Position numbers and translations under genes: made by a program. From Plantago major (taxonomy: Eukaryota; Streptophyta; Magnoliopsida; Lamiales; Plantaginaceae), in contig JAIFAC010000215.1 of NCBI GenBank assembly GCA_026545765.1, positions 1 to 64,000 of the forward strand: 64,000 nt of DNA, in the 5' to 3' direction. Shown piece by piece: positions 21,095-32,511 of the stretch. The notes beneath the pieces are model-generated. The model was not told the origin of the DNA and did no database searches. It saw nothing but the letters and a program-made list of their open reading frames with translations. Numbering within the stretch: position 1 is the first letter of the stretch; every line of letters begins with the position of its first letter.

Positions 21095-22433
21095 CTGCGG
21101 TGAGTGGTTAGATTATTATTATCATTATTATCATATTATATTGCTATAAACATGTTTCAGTAATTTTTTGTTAAGAAAGATTTTTATGGAAAGTACTATA
21201 AAGAAATTTTCAATTTATTTGGATTGTTGTTTGAGTTTCATGGATGCATAGACTGGTTATTGGTGAGAATGCAATTCAGGTATCTTATTGAGTGGTTCTT
21301 CGTGTTTAGTTTGTGACTTACAGCTGATGCATTTTCATTCCTGATTATGGTTCTACATGAATCAATTTTGAAATTATTAACCCTTTCATATATTGCTTTT
21401 CTTACGAATTTGTGTTCTTTTAAAACAGCAGTTAATTAGCACGTCATCTTTTGATCATGGAGTTGGAACATGAGCCAATACTCAAGATGTCATCTTTTGA
21501 ACTAAAAGCAGGTTTCAACCCAGTTCGAGTTTATATACTAATATAAAAGTGCGAGAATTACTTAAAAGAGACAGTTGTTGATCTCATTTGTCTTGTTTCT
21601 GAGCAAGCCACAATAAACAAAACAATTTCATAAATTTCTTGAGTTGTATGCTCAGATCAGTATTCTATTTTAGTTAGGGTTACCTACATCTGTTATTATA
21701 TAATTGAAATGTTAATCAGACTTAATTAGTTCTATGGGAATTAAACTTTTCAAATAGTATCTATGAATTGCCCTCTAAGTCAATGTTGGATGCTTAATGG
21801 AAAATTTACATGTTCAAATTATCACAAATGCTCACCTGACTCACATTGATTGTGGCATATGAATTTGATGTTATGAAATCTCCTATGCTTTGCCTGACCA
21901 TATGTTGCACCGATGTAATGAGATGAAATGAAAATTTGGAAGCGGAGGAGCTAAATCATGTGCATGTTGTACTTCATCTTTATTGTAAATATAAAGATTT
22001 GACCATTCTATTGTGACGATCCTATCTCTAGCTTACAGCCCTTTCGTAGATTTAGCTACCAGGACTATGGATGTTGCATTGCATATGTAAATCATGATAA
22101 TCAGAATACAGTGAATCCCCACCTTAGTTACTTAAATATGCTACGTAGAAGTGTTTTTAGAAGCTTCAGAAACAACCCCTGGATAAACAGAAGAGGCCAA
22201 GAATGAATCGTTTCATTTGTTTTAAAAATTATTTTCTCTATCACGATATATTTAATCTGCAATTTCCTTGGGAATGATAACTGATGGATGCATGTGCATT
22301 TTGTTGTAAGTTGGAGTTATTTCCTTGTCATGATAGATAACTCTATAGGATTAGCTTCTCATACCATATGATTGCTTCTTCATCAATGTTTTCCATGGTT
22401 AACATCTCACACGCTCTTCTTTGGCTTCTCAGT

Positions 22434-22484
22434 TGGAGTGTACGGTTTGTGGTAAAGAATGGCATGTTGATTTTGTACGATGAC
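22434..22484 (+). pseudogene. Exon-like fragment with a CxxC pair inside the Helitron
   Basis: After TTCTCAG the frame reads LECTVCGKEWHVDFVR and then stops. A CxxC pair is the only feature. It could be a piece of a zinc-binding protein captured by the element; family unknown. Confidence 0.3.
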
Positions 22485-23006
22485 CATAACGGGGTTCTTC
22501 AACCTGACTAATCTTGTTGTATAGATGAGTTGATGAGATGAAATTTGGAAAGTCCATCTGGATGGATCAAATTACCCATTTGAAACAAGACGGAACAAAT
22601 GATCCTTCAGATTTGACAGCTAGAGCGTTAGAGGCCTGCTAAGAAATTATGGTAGTCTAACCTAAGTACATGTGTGTTAATGTGCACGGGATCATCTTTC
22701 ACGAAACTAAATATACTTTTCCTTAATATAAAGTTACTGCTGCCAGAGCTTCCCTTTCTCCTCACCCTTCCTTTTTTTTTTTTTTTTTCTCTGTTTGCAA
22801 ACAAAGGAGTCACATGTATATTTTAAAAGCCTTTATTATTTTAGAATAAATATAAATTAATCAAAACCCTTTAGTACCTTCTCGATAGATTTTCAGGCAT
22901 AAATATATGTATGCTTTTATTTTCAATAATTGTTGCAGATTTTTGTGGCCGTCATTACTGGAAAGACATATTTTGTCTCAAGAAAATACAACCTAAAGTT
23001 GCTAAA

Positions 23007-23214
23007 TGTTGAGAAATAACTGTAGCATTATTTTGTATCTGTATCTATATATTCAACTGATAGTACATGTGGTATATATACAAGTATGAGAATCTTCTAG
23101 AGCTTATCTACAAGGTATTTGACTAAATCTAGAAGGGTATTTACAACATATAATACTTCATCTAGTACAAGTCTAATTAATTAGATACAAACTCTTGTAC
23201 ATTTATCTCTAACA
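23007..23214 (-). repeat. LTR (left on plus strand; 3' LTR of the minus-strand element)
   Basis: Differs from the right LTR at roughly a dozen scattered positions over 208 bp. Contains TATATATA in the middle, consistent with a short LTR promoter. Confidence 0.85.
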
Positions 23215-23274
23215 CTCCCCTTAAATGAACATGAGTTGGTGATCATTGGTACTTGATACGCTGTGGGAATACTG

Positions 23275-23765
23275 CCTCATTAAAAACCTTGCTAAGAAAA
23301 ACCCAGTGGGATAAAAACTCAGTCAAGGAAAAAAGAGTGCAGTACGTATCCATCTTCCCTGATTGATGTATCATTGTACTTCTTCAAACTTCTGCAAATT
23401 TCAACCTTCCAAACCAACTTTCCAAATGATGATGTCGGATGTAATTTGGTGGAGCAAATCTTCAAATATGTTGTACTTCGATCGAATCTTCTTTTCATAG
23501 ATAATGGCGTAGAAGAACTTCTATAATATGCATTGTCTTCTTGGAAGATCTTTTCCAAGCACTTGAAACATCATATAGTTTCAATGTTCCATAATATCAC
23601 TCCATAATATTGTAAAGACATCCAACAAGCCCATAACTCTTATCTTTACCAAACAATTTCATAATCAGGGAGATGTATAAGCGCTTATAATGTTGCCTCG
23701 TTAAAAACCTTGCTAATAAAAACCCAATGGGATAAAAACCTAGAAAGGGAAAAAGAGTGCAACAA
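23275..23765 (-). repeat. Duplicated 3' segment inside the LTR element
   Basis: The words GCCTC(A/G)TTAAAAACCTTGCTAA, AAAAACCCA-TGGGATAAAAAC and GAAAAA-GAGTGCA occur at about 23274-23340 and again at 23695-23762. Copies of this segment are often seen near the 3' LTR of plant copia elements. Confidence 0.7.
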
Positions 23766-26611
23766 TTTCTCATGGAATCTTGTAAAGTAGTCAATGTTGC
23801 TTGACTGCCATTAACTCATGTACCTTCTTCAGGAGGTATAGTAAGGACTAAGGAATAATGTAGCTCTTGATAGCTCAACTTTTATAATTGTGGTACTTCT
23901 GACCATACGAGTCTCAAAGATAGTAATAATACTCCTTGTAATAATCTCTTACATGACCAATAATACTCTTCACGAGTGTTTACATAAATGAAACGTTCCT
24001 CAAGAACTTTCCTTATTCAATCCATGTTCACTGACATGATACATTTAGTCTCTTTTCGGGACTCAATTCCGGAGATGATAGCTCCCCTCATTGAACTTTC
24101 TCAAATCATACGATATGTATATATGCCAATCCGTTCTGGATTTCGAATTTGTTTGATTATAAGGACCTCAAGTCCATGAGCTCATTTTCTATCATCATCA
24201 TCATGATGTCATCGAATGGACTCACATGTAAGATCCCCATTTACATGTCCATCGAATTTCGCATATGCTTTCTCGGTTCCATGTATACCGGTATATAAAA
24301 TCTCTTTTCTAGATTTTATTCAAGTCAGTACTGATATTGATATCTGAATATTGTATGTAGGTACCATTTGATTTCATATAGGCCATCTATTTTAATTCAG
24401 ATATCCATGTCATTCATGGCATTCAAAACTCCTCAAGAGTACCAACTGCATTTTCTTGCCAATCCTTTTGTATTGCACTTAGCATTGGGCAAGTATTTCA
24501 CTGAGAATCATTAGTACAATTGGCAAGATATCTCAATGTCCAACACATGTCATTCTATAATCAATATGCAATTCTGTATGCCTCAAAATATAGGGTCGTA
24601 GCGGGTTAACATTCAAATCATATAATTTCATGTTTGAACATATCTTCATATAGTAACATGAAGCTGAATCTTTAGTTCAATTTCGAACTTTCAAATATAT
24701 TGGGATCAATTAAACTCTACAATTTGTTTTTACTTCCTCATGTTCTTCCTCCCCTAGTGGGAAAAACTAGCTCATACTATTAATAAGGGCTCAAAATAGA
24801 AATTTACATGCCGCTTAGATAATCATATATGCATCTGACCATCTAGTATGCTTCATGCATTAGTTCTCTCTGAAAAGAACAATATGATAGAAATTGATAT
24901 ATTTGCACAGTTGGATTTCTTGTGCTGAAAATAAATTTGCCCTCAAATTGGAGATTATAGTTGTGGGTTTCCGGCCACTTATATATCAATCACTGTCAAC
25001 TTTAAAAGTGTGACTTTTACTCATTTAAGGATCTCCGTAATCGTGCTTCATCTCAATGTTGTGTCTTGCCATAATAATAATTACAACATGAGAAAGCTTC
25101 CAGCACATAATTATATGAAAACTTCATGTTTCACAACAACGAGTACGTTATATGGCCTAATTTGTCACATTGAGATCTCTCTAATACATCACTTGAATTT
25201 GGACTTTCAATAATGTGACATTCGAACACAATCGATGTGCCTTTCATTTTTGGCAAGACTAATCATATCAATTCCTTTTGGAATTTAGTCTAATATATGT
25301 TCTTGAGCACAGTTTTCGTTAGAGTACAAGCTCTTGTATGATGATGAAATCAAGCCATACACTTTCGTTATGTCTTCTCTCGACATAATTCATCTTTAGA
25401 GGGTATATGTAAAAACTTGAGTATTGCAATATAATGCTCCCCTCAAATGCTCATGGAATCATTAATGTTTTACCAATTTCATATTGATAATCATATGTAT
25501 CTCACAAGATATGACAAACTTAATCAATGCAAGCTTTTATGATTGACAAGTAGTCATGTGATGTGTTGATGCAATATCATCCAACACTATCATTCAAACA
25601 TATTTTGGCCTCGTTTGCCTCAAGCAATTACTCATGCCTTTTTCACGATATTGCTACTATATTAGCATACTAAAGGCATGAAAAAGTTGTGTATGCTTTT
25701 TCTATCATATCATCATCATTAACTGTCTCACAACATAAGTGATTTTGATATATCCAACTACGTCGGTTGGATATTCACACTTTATTTGCATCACCATCAA
25801 TAACATCATTTAATATGGGTGTGCATGATTTATCCCAACAACGCCGGTTGGTTATTCCATACTTCTTTGAAATTTCATAAATCCTCAATTATCAATTCTT
25901 GACCACTTGCGGTCTATGATGTTTTGTGTATCACATATTCACATGATAAATTTTCTATATTCTTGATAAGATCATATCATAATAATAATGAAGAATTTAA
26001 TAAACAAAATAAAAATTTATCTTTGTAATGGACACCGATCCTGACCTGTAGAGTTAATCTCATCATGTACATGAGATAGGCAAACAAAAGGAAAAAAAAA
26101 AACCATAGTCAGAAAATTGATCATAGGCATTCAATTTCAATACACTTGTTTCATAGGAGAGATAAAGTATGATTTGGATTATATATGGATTTATGGATGT
26201 GTAATGTGTTTGTAAACTAGTAAGTTAAAATAATAAAACAAAACTTCCCTCATGATCATAATTCATGGAAGTCGGAATGAGTCCTAAGCTTTTGTCTTTC
26301 TCTATCCATGTGGTCGTCAATCAGAGCACTAGTCGAAACGCTCAAGTGAACCATGTCCAATTTTAGAATTTGATCGAAACCTGTATAAAGGAGAAAAAGA
26401 AATTGTATCATCATCACTTAAATTGAAGATACCAGTATCATCATCATGATTAAACTGGTGTGAGAGAAAGAGTGGGCAAGTGGAGCTCGGGAAGAAATAG
26501 TAGTAATCCGTGGTTGATGGTCATGGGATTAGTTGGTAATTGATTCATCATCGCCGTTTGCATACTTGGATGATCAGTTTTGGTTGGTTGAACACCATCG
26601 TGCTGATAACG

Positions 26612-26819
26612 TGTTGAGAAATAGCTGTAGTGTTATTTTGTATCTGTATTTGTATATTCAACTAATAGTACATGTAGTATATATACAAGTATGAGAAGCT
26701 TCTAGAGCTTATCTACAAGGTATTTGACTAAATCTAGAAGAGTATTTACTACAGATAATACTTCATCTAATACAAGTCTAATTAACTAGATACAAACTCT
26801 TGTACATTTATCTCTAACA
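26612..26819 (-). repeat. LTR (right on plus strand; 5' LTR of the minus-strand element)
   Basis: Same length as the left copy. Adjacent on its inner side is the TTATCAGCACGA-type primer-binding-site sequence on the minus strand. Confidence 0.85.
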
Positions 26820-27013
26820 CTAGACAAATTAAAATTTGGATCAATAACCACATATTGTATTCTGATGGAGTTTGTTATGTTGTTGTCCGTTCATTTAGGC
26901 TGCAAATAATGATGTATTTTTACTTTATCTCCGGAAAAAAATGTGATTTCAGTTAAGTTTCACCAATATCAGTTGTTCTGATTTAGTCCCTTAAATGCCT
27001 TTACATGTACTTG

Positions 27014-27044
27014 GCACCGCGTTAGCACGGTGCTTCTTTACTAG
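27014..27044 (+). mobile_element. Helitron 3' terminal hairpin and CTAG end
   Basis: Six-base-pair stem with an 8-nt loop, ending 11 nt before the CTAG terminus. In Helitrons this structure marks the end of rolling-circle replication. No terminal inverted repeats or target-site duplication are expected. Confidence 0.75.
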
Positions 27045-29053
27045 TATACAAAATAATGTCCATGGAAGTATGAAAATTAAGGACCTTTGAAATACATAGT
27101 AATTCGGAAGTGTGAAAATCAACTACAATGAGCTGGAATTTATACCTGATTATGAAGGTTCTAGGTTGAAAATAATCCTAACAATAACGAGTTACTAAAC
27201 CTAGCTAGAAATACTGAAATAGAATAGCAAGAGATTCTAACTTACCTATAAAATAATTAAGATAGGGTAAATATTTGAACTAATCTTCCAGTAGATTTTG
27301 TACGTACCTAAAGGCTCCAGACGTATACGCACCATGACCAGCTCGTATGAATATGTGGCCTAATTCCCTATTATGTCATACATTGCACTTCAACATAATA
27401 GGTCAATTGATGACTTAATCGAGTTCGCGCGCTCTAACATGATGCACCGAAAGTCAGTTCTCACCCCCCGCGACCAGACCTTGCCCCCAAGGTTTAGCAA
27501 TGGCAGTTCATACCCGTCCCAACTTCAGCTCTCTGTTGGTACATTGTCCCACAAATATCAAAACACCCCAGCTGATTATTTTTTTTCAATTATCTTGGCT
27601 CCACTTTGTACGGATTGTTGGGTGAATTCAAGCATTAGATGAGTTTACTAGAGTAGTGTTGTCGAAATTATGAATTCGACATAATACAAGTCTTGAATTA
27701 CTAGTAACAATGTTTCTCTTTATGTGAAATTCAGTCAATACTTGCATAGTCGTATATTGTTAATGTAGTTAACTTTCAAATAATTTTACATTTTAAAGTG
27801 TTTTGCATGCGGTTTGCATCCACATAAAACTAGTAAATAGTTTGTATTTATCATGTTTATGAGTATTGATGTAATTCATGACTTTGCAAACTATGTAATA
27901 TGAGACTTATGCGTGTGAAATATTTTACCCATTATCACAGTTGTAAGATATAGTAACGCCTCAAATAATAGAGATCTTCAACCCTCTCTATCAAGAGCTT
28001 GCACATTTATTTTCAAGAATAAATCAATAATAACTTTAAAATTAAACATGTTTGCCTTTGAAACAATACCAACATCAGGTTTTCTACGTCGGTGAGTGTC
28101 ATGCGACTATTGTCGATCGATAATACGACGTCGACGTGTCCGTTGTCGCATGTTCGACTTGACAAGACGAGCGACTTCAGCGGGATGGACAACAACATGA
28201 GCAACGATTTCTTCAAGTCTAATGTATTTAGCTCCTATCACAGATGCGGTTAGAGTGAGAGTTTAGTCGTCATGTACTTAGATAGAATGTAATGACAGAG
28301 TGTCTGTATTTGCTAACTCGAAAATGTAATTGAAGATGTGAGATTGGTCTCCAAACATCTTGTTCATAGCGCATATGAGATATCCTCCTAGGGGAGCTTC
28401 ATGCCGGTATACATGGGACATGTTTCTTGTCGACCTCTTGAATCCCATCCATAATGACTGCAAATTTTTTCACATGTTTCGCTCGGGTTCATTATTTTCC
28501 GGTTTTAATCTTCTCATGTTACTGTCATTTCATATTTTGAAGAATATAACACAAGACCAGCAGAATCAATCAATAAACATCATATAGTTCCTCTTCTAAC
28601 CTTGAGAAGTTTCATGACCCACTCTAATAATTTTACCCCACTAGAAGGAAAAGAAAAAAAGCGAACCACAGTAAATTAAATTTGGATTGGAAAAAGAAAG
28701 TAAAAAAAGTTCAGAAAAATTGGCCGCAACAAAGATACATGATGTTAACTCAAACATCAAAACTGAATCTCTAGCACCGTTCAAAGAATTTCTGATAAAC
28801 TTGATTGTCGATCCAGGTGCATCATATTGCAAGTTGGTGCCCTCGGATTGCATTTGTAGCAACATGTGGTGAAACACAATTTGTGGTTATTTGCTTGTGT
28901 GATTGTAGATGAAATGCCTTTGTGTTAGCTTTGGTTTACGGCGGAAGTGCATTGCATCGTGTTAGTCTTGTTTGTGGCCAGAAACGCAATCGCTATCAGA
29001 GCACATTTCATCTCTCTCAACATGTAGAAACTCCCTATGCATTTTCCATGTGG
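27045..29053. other. Intergenic DNA without a recognised gene
   Basis: An ORF at 27373-27642 and two minus-strand ORFs at 28013-28216 and 28278-28463 have no family signature. In another minus frame around 28090-28200 the words KYIRLEEIVAHVVVHP appear, which could be part of a decayed coding exon. Nothing more can be supported. Confidence 0.4.
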
Positions 29054-30452
29054 TATCGACCATTAATCCTAGTTCCTTATGAGTGAAATCAGATTTTTTT
29101 TGCCAAGTTGAGCTCGTTTTGTGTTTTTGACAGATTTGCGCGGTTTTAGTAAAATTGCGTTAAATCTCTCCATAGATATGCGAATGCCAAAATTCAAAAT
29201 TCTTAGTAATCTAGACTCGTATATATTTCCAACGGTATCGGCCATCAATCCTAGTTCCTTATGAGTGAAATCAGATTTTTTTCCCAAGTTGAGCTCGTTT
29301 TGTGTTTTTGCCAGATTTGCGCGGTTTTAGTAAAATTGCGTTAAATCTCTCCATAGATATGCGAATGCCAAAATTCAAAATTCTTAGTATCTAGACTCGT
29401 ATATATTTCCAACGGTATCGGCCATCAATCCTAGTTCCTTATGAGTGAAATCAGATTTTTTTGCCAAGTTGAGCTCGTTTTGTGTTTTTGCCAGATTTGC
29501 GCGGTTTTAGTAAAATTGCGTTAAATCTCTCCATAGATATGCGAATGCCAAAATTCAAAATTATTAGTAATCTTTACTTGTATATATTTCCCACAGTATC
29601 GGCCATTAATCCTAGTTTCTTATGAGTGAAATCAGATTGTTTTTGCCAAGTTGAGTTCGTTTTGTGTTTTTGCCAGATTTGTGCGGTTTTAGTAAAATTG
29701 CGTTAAATCTCTCCATAGATATGCGAATGCCAAAATTAAAAATTCTTAGTAATCTAGACTCGTATATATTTTCAACGGTATCGGCCATTAATCCTAGTTC
29801 CTTATGAGTGAAATCAGATTTTTTTGCCAAGTTGAGTTCGTTTTGTGTTTTTGCCATATTTACGCGGTTTTAGTAAAATTGCGTTAAATCTATCCATAGA
29901 TATGCGAATGTCAAAATTCAAAATTCTTAGTAATCTAGACTTGTATATATTTACAACGGTATTGGCCATTAATCCTAGTTCCTTATGAGTGAAATCAGAT
30001 TGTTTTGCCAAGTTGAGTTCGTTTTGTGTTTTTGCCAGATTTGCGCGTTTTTAGTAAAACTGCGTTAAATCTCTCCATAGATGTGCGAATGCCAAAATTC
30101 AAAATTCTTAGTAATCTAGACTCGTATATATTTTCAATGGTATCGGCCATTAATCCTAGTTCCTTATGAGTGAAATCAGATTCTTTTTGCCAAGTTGAGT
30201 TCGTTTTGTGTTTTTGCCAGATTTGCGCGGTTTTAGTAAAATTGCGTTAAATCTCTCCATAGTTATGCGAATGCCAAAATTCAAAATTCTTAGTAATCTA
30301 GACTCGTATATATTTCCAACGGTATCGGCCATTAATCCTAGTTCCTTATGAGTGAAATCAGATTTTTTTGCCAAGTTATGTTCGTTTTGTGTTTTTGCCA
30401 GATTTGCGTGGTTTTAGTAAATTGCGGTCCATAGATATGCGAATGACAAGTG
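29054..30452. repeat. Satellite array: about 7.7 copies of a 180-182-bp unit
   Basis: The word CCTAGTT recurs at 29068, 29250, 29430, 29611, 29793, 29974, 30155 and 30337, a period of 180-182 bp. Units are highly alike (TATCGGCCATTAATCC, GTGAAATCAGATTTTTTTGCC, TTGCGCGGTTTTAGTAAAA, CTCTCCATAGATATGCG, CTAGACTCGTATATATTTCC). The last unit is cut at about 30437-30452. Several units keep a 65-81-codon minus-strand frame (KSDFTHKELGLMADTV...), though the unit length is not a fixed multiple of three. The period is close to a nucleosome repeat and to many plant centromeric satellites. Confidence 0.92.
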
Positions 30453-30633
30453 CCAGCCTAATTAAGTTCTATGATAGAGTGTGCAGAATTTGCTTGAGAG
30501 GCCAGCAACCTAGGACATCAAATTCCGAAGCCCCTTGAGAAATTAATGTCATGACTAATATCTAGTTATGCTATATTTAAAATGATCAGAGTCTCAATTA
30601 TTTTAAGTTCAAATTCGCAACACGTCAACTTTA

Positions 30634-30757
30634 CATAACATTGCACAAACCTGCGCATGCAAGAGAACAGTGCGCAGATGAAACTACTCTTTCGCATAAC
30701 ATTGCACAAACCTGCAGACATGCAAGAGAACAGTGCGCAGATGAAACTACTCTTTCG
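30634..30757. repeat. Tandem duplication of about 62 bp
   Basis: CATAACATTGCACAAACCTG to ACTACTCTTTCG occurs at 30634-30694 and at once again at 30695-30757, with only a few differences. Confidence 0.9.
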
Positions 30758-31097
30758 CAGCACATGTTCCAAACACTTCCTTCAAGACATTTTAAGTAAA
30801 GAATAAGCCAGCAAGTTAAGATAAGTATCAGAACAAAAGTAAAAGGAATAATAAAGAATTCTTTAATCAATCCTCCAACATACTTCAGCCCCACTCATTA
30901 CATATGTGTTTTGTCGAGATAAGCCTCGTCAATACTTGCAGCCACAAAGTTGGGGTCATACTTCTGAAAAACTAAGAGTAAAAAACAAGCATGTCTATTA
31001 AAAAACTAAGCATAACATACTAAAACTAATCTTGAACCTAAATGGATCACAAGCTACAAATCTAAAGAAAAATATTTTAACACTAAGGTAAAACCTA
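30758..31097. other. Short intergenic stretch; 3' flank of the FRS-like gene
   Basis: AT-rich. It lies downstream of the minus-strand stop at 31098 and probably includes its 3' UTR. No other feature seen. Confidence 0.4.
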
Positions 31098-31860
31098 AAA
31101 CTCTTCCGAATCACTTGCATATAAGTCGTCAATCTTCCGGTTATCCTGAAAGAAATCTTCATTTTCATCTCCCTCGGTAGGTTGGTTGGAATTCAAGCTC
31201 CCATTGACTTGGTTGATTGGATTTTGCGGACATGACCCCCTTTTATGCCCAGCTATCCTGATAATATGCAAGAGAAATCACATGAGCATGAAGAATCATT
31301 ATTACACAACGAGAAAAGAAAAATACTACAGCCACATACTTGCAAAGTCCGCACTTCTGCCTTCTATCATTTTGTGCTCCTTTCCGCTTAGCCCTTTTGG
31401 GGTCACCCACATGCTGATTTTGTGATTTCGTTACAGGATCTGGGATACCACGTTGCTTTCCCCCAGACACATCATCTGTGTCGTCACACGCTGAATCAAA
31501 AGTAGCGTCCACTCTAACATTTGATGTTGATGTTGTTTGTCGCTTTAAACCTTTTGCAATTCTGGGTTCAGCATGGGAGGCATCTAGACTCCTAACAAGA
31601 CTATCCCTGAAAAGTTGACCAAATTTATGGCGCTGCGGGTCACTAGCTGAAAACATATTTGGATAAAATATCTGAGTTGTGCCCAATCGCGATGATCCAT
31701 CTCTCTCGAATGCAACATGAAGGAATACTTGTTTTGCGCAACATCTTGAAGGCGGAGATAAGTGTCGACACGGAAACCCATTTGACTCGAGCATCTTGCA
31801 TTCACAATCATACTTATTTTGTTCCACATACTACAAGTACACTTCATCTCAAGGTACATG
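31098..31860 (-). pseudogene. FAR1-related (FRS)/MULE-derived protein, C-terminal part with SWIM zinc finger and zinc knuckle
   Basis: The minus-strand frame begins YDCECKMLESNGFPCRH: a CxC...CxH SWIM zinc finger, placed as in FAR1/FHY3-type transcription factors and MULE transposases. A variable Ser/Asp/Lys-rich region follows, with DPVTKSQNQHVGDPKR, then a CCHC-type knuckle QKCGLCK...GHKRGSC split by an intron (donor GCAA|GTATGT near 31337, acceptor TATCAG|GATAGC near 31258). The last exon (31098-31258) ends ...IDDLYASDSEEF and a stop. Only about 240 residues remain; FRS proteins are usually several hundred longer, and the FAR1 DNA-binding and transposase-like core are missing upstream. A frame change near the SWIM finger is likely. 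Confidence 0.6.
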
Positions 31861-32340
31861 TATCAGTAAAACATAGTTGAATTTGAACATGTCCTTTAGT
31901 ATTTCTTGAACGAAACCAGCTAATTATATGCTGCTAGAACAAATGCAATGATGATAATTATGATGTTGAATGTGTGTTCTAGAGATTGTCTCCCTTTTTT
32001 TTTTTTTTTTGAAACAGCAAAAATATATATTAAAACTTATAAAGTTTACAAGAGCATAAGAAATGCTCGTAGAAAATATACAAATCACCACACCTTCAAT
32101 CGGGTAATACAAGCCAAAACCAAAGTTAATACAAGAACTCTCAAACTAGAGTCAACTCCACAAGACAGACCCCATCCAAAATGGACCATCACCAAAAAGT
32201 TGTTTCTTGAACTTGCTCCTCCTTGTATCATTTGAGTATACACATCCATCTCCAAGTGAACCAAAATGTCAACCGTCAACGGGAACCATTAATATCCCGG
32301 ACACTAAACCGTCAATTCCAAGATGAGATTACAAGCCCCA

Positions 32341-32511
32341 ACTAGCCGTACCCCTCCACCCTATGCTCATCAAGGGCAAGTGGCAAGCAATTTAAGATAC
32401 GGTCTTTGGCTCGTCTGTCGATTCCTCAAGTGAAATCCAAACAACACTAGCCGTATCCCTCCACCCTATGCTCATAAAGGGCAAGTGGCAAGTAATTTAA
32501 GATACGGTCTT
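32341..32511. repeat. 66-bp direct duplication within the LINE 3' part
   Basis: ACTAGCCGTA-CCCTCCACCC to AAGATACGGTCTT occurs at 32341-32406 and at 32446-32511. A looser third relative may lie near 32790-32860. Confidence 0.8.

Larger units (their letters stand above)
23007..26819 (-). mobile_element. Non-autonomous LTR retrotransposon (minus orientation), 3813 bp
   Basis: Two direct 208-bp terminal repeats (23007-23214 and 26612-26819) start TGTTGAGAAATA and end ATCTCTAACA on the plus strand. Flanking 5-bp sites are CTAAA (23002-23006) and CTAGA (26820-26824). On the minus strand the right LTR is followed by CGTTATCAGCACGATGG, a primer-binding-site-like sequence common in plant copia elements, and the left LTR is preceded by the polypurine tract TTAAGGGGAG. 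These fix the minus orientation. No gag or pol domain could be recognised over 3.4 kb of AT-rich interior, so it is best called LARD-like or a very decayed copia. Confidence 0.82.
19720..27044 (+). mobile_element. Helitron-like element with a nested LTR element (5' end approximate)
   Basis: The 3' end is well defined: a hairpin GCACCG (27014-27019) / CGGTGC (27028-27033), then seven bases and a CTAG end (27041-27044), followed by T in the host. This is the classical Helitron 3' terminus. The 5' end is less certain: ATATAAAAGTGAGGAT at 19783-19800 is one candidate, and TATACTAATATAAAAGTGCGAG at about 21534-21556 a second. No helicase is recognisable inside. The element holds exon-like fragments (21034-21094, 22434-22484) and was later split by an LTR element (23007-26819). 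Confidence 0.6.

Noticed and set aside
23007..26819. Simple segmental duplication of a 208-bp sequence
   Set aside because: The copies have TG/CA ends, flanking 5-bp repeats, a polypurine tract and a primer-binding-like site, so they are LTRs.
27373..27642. 89-codon open frame
   Set aside because: No recognisable domain, no splice context, and not supported by neighbouring sequence.
29054..30452. Regular repeat array considered as CRISPR-like
   Set aside because: Units are about 181 bp, head to tail and without unique spacers; this is a eukaryotic satellite.
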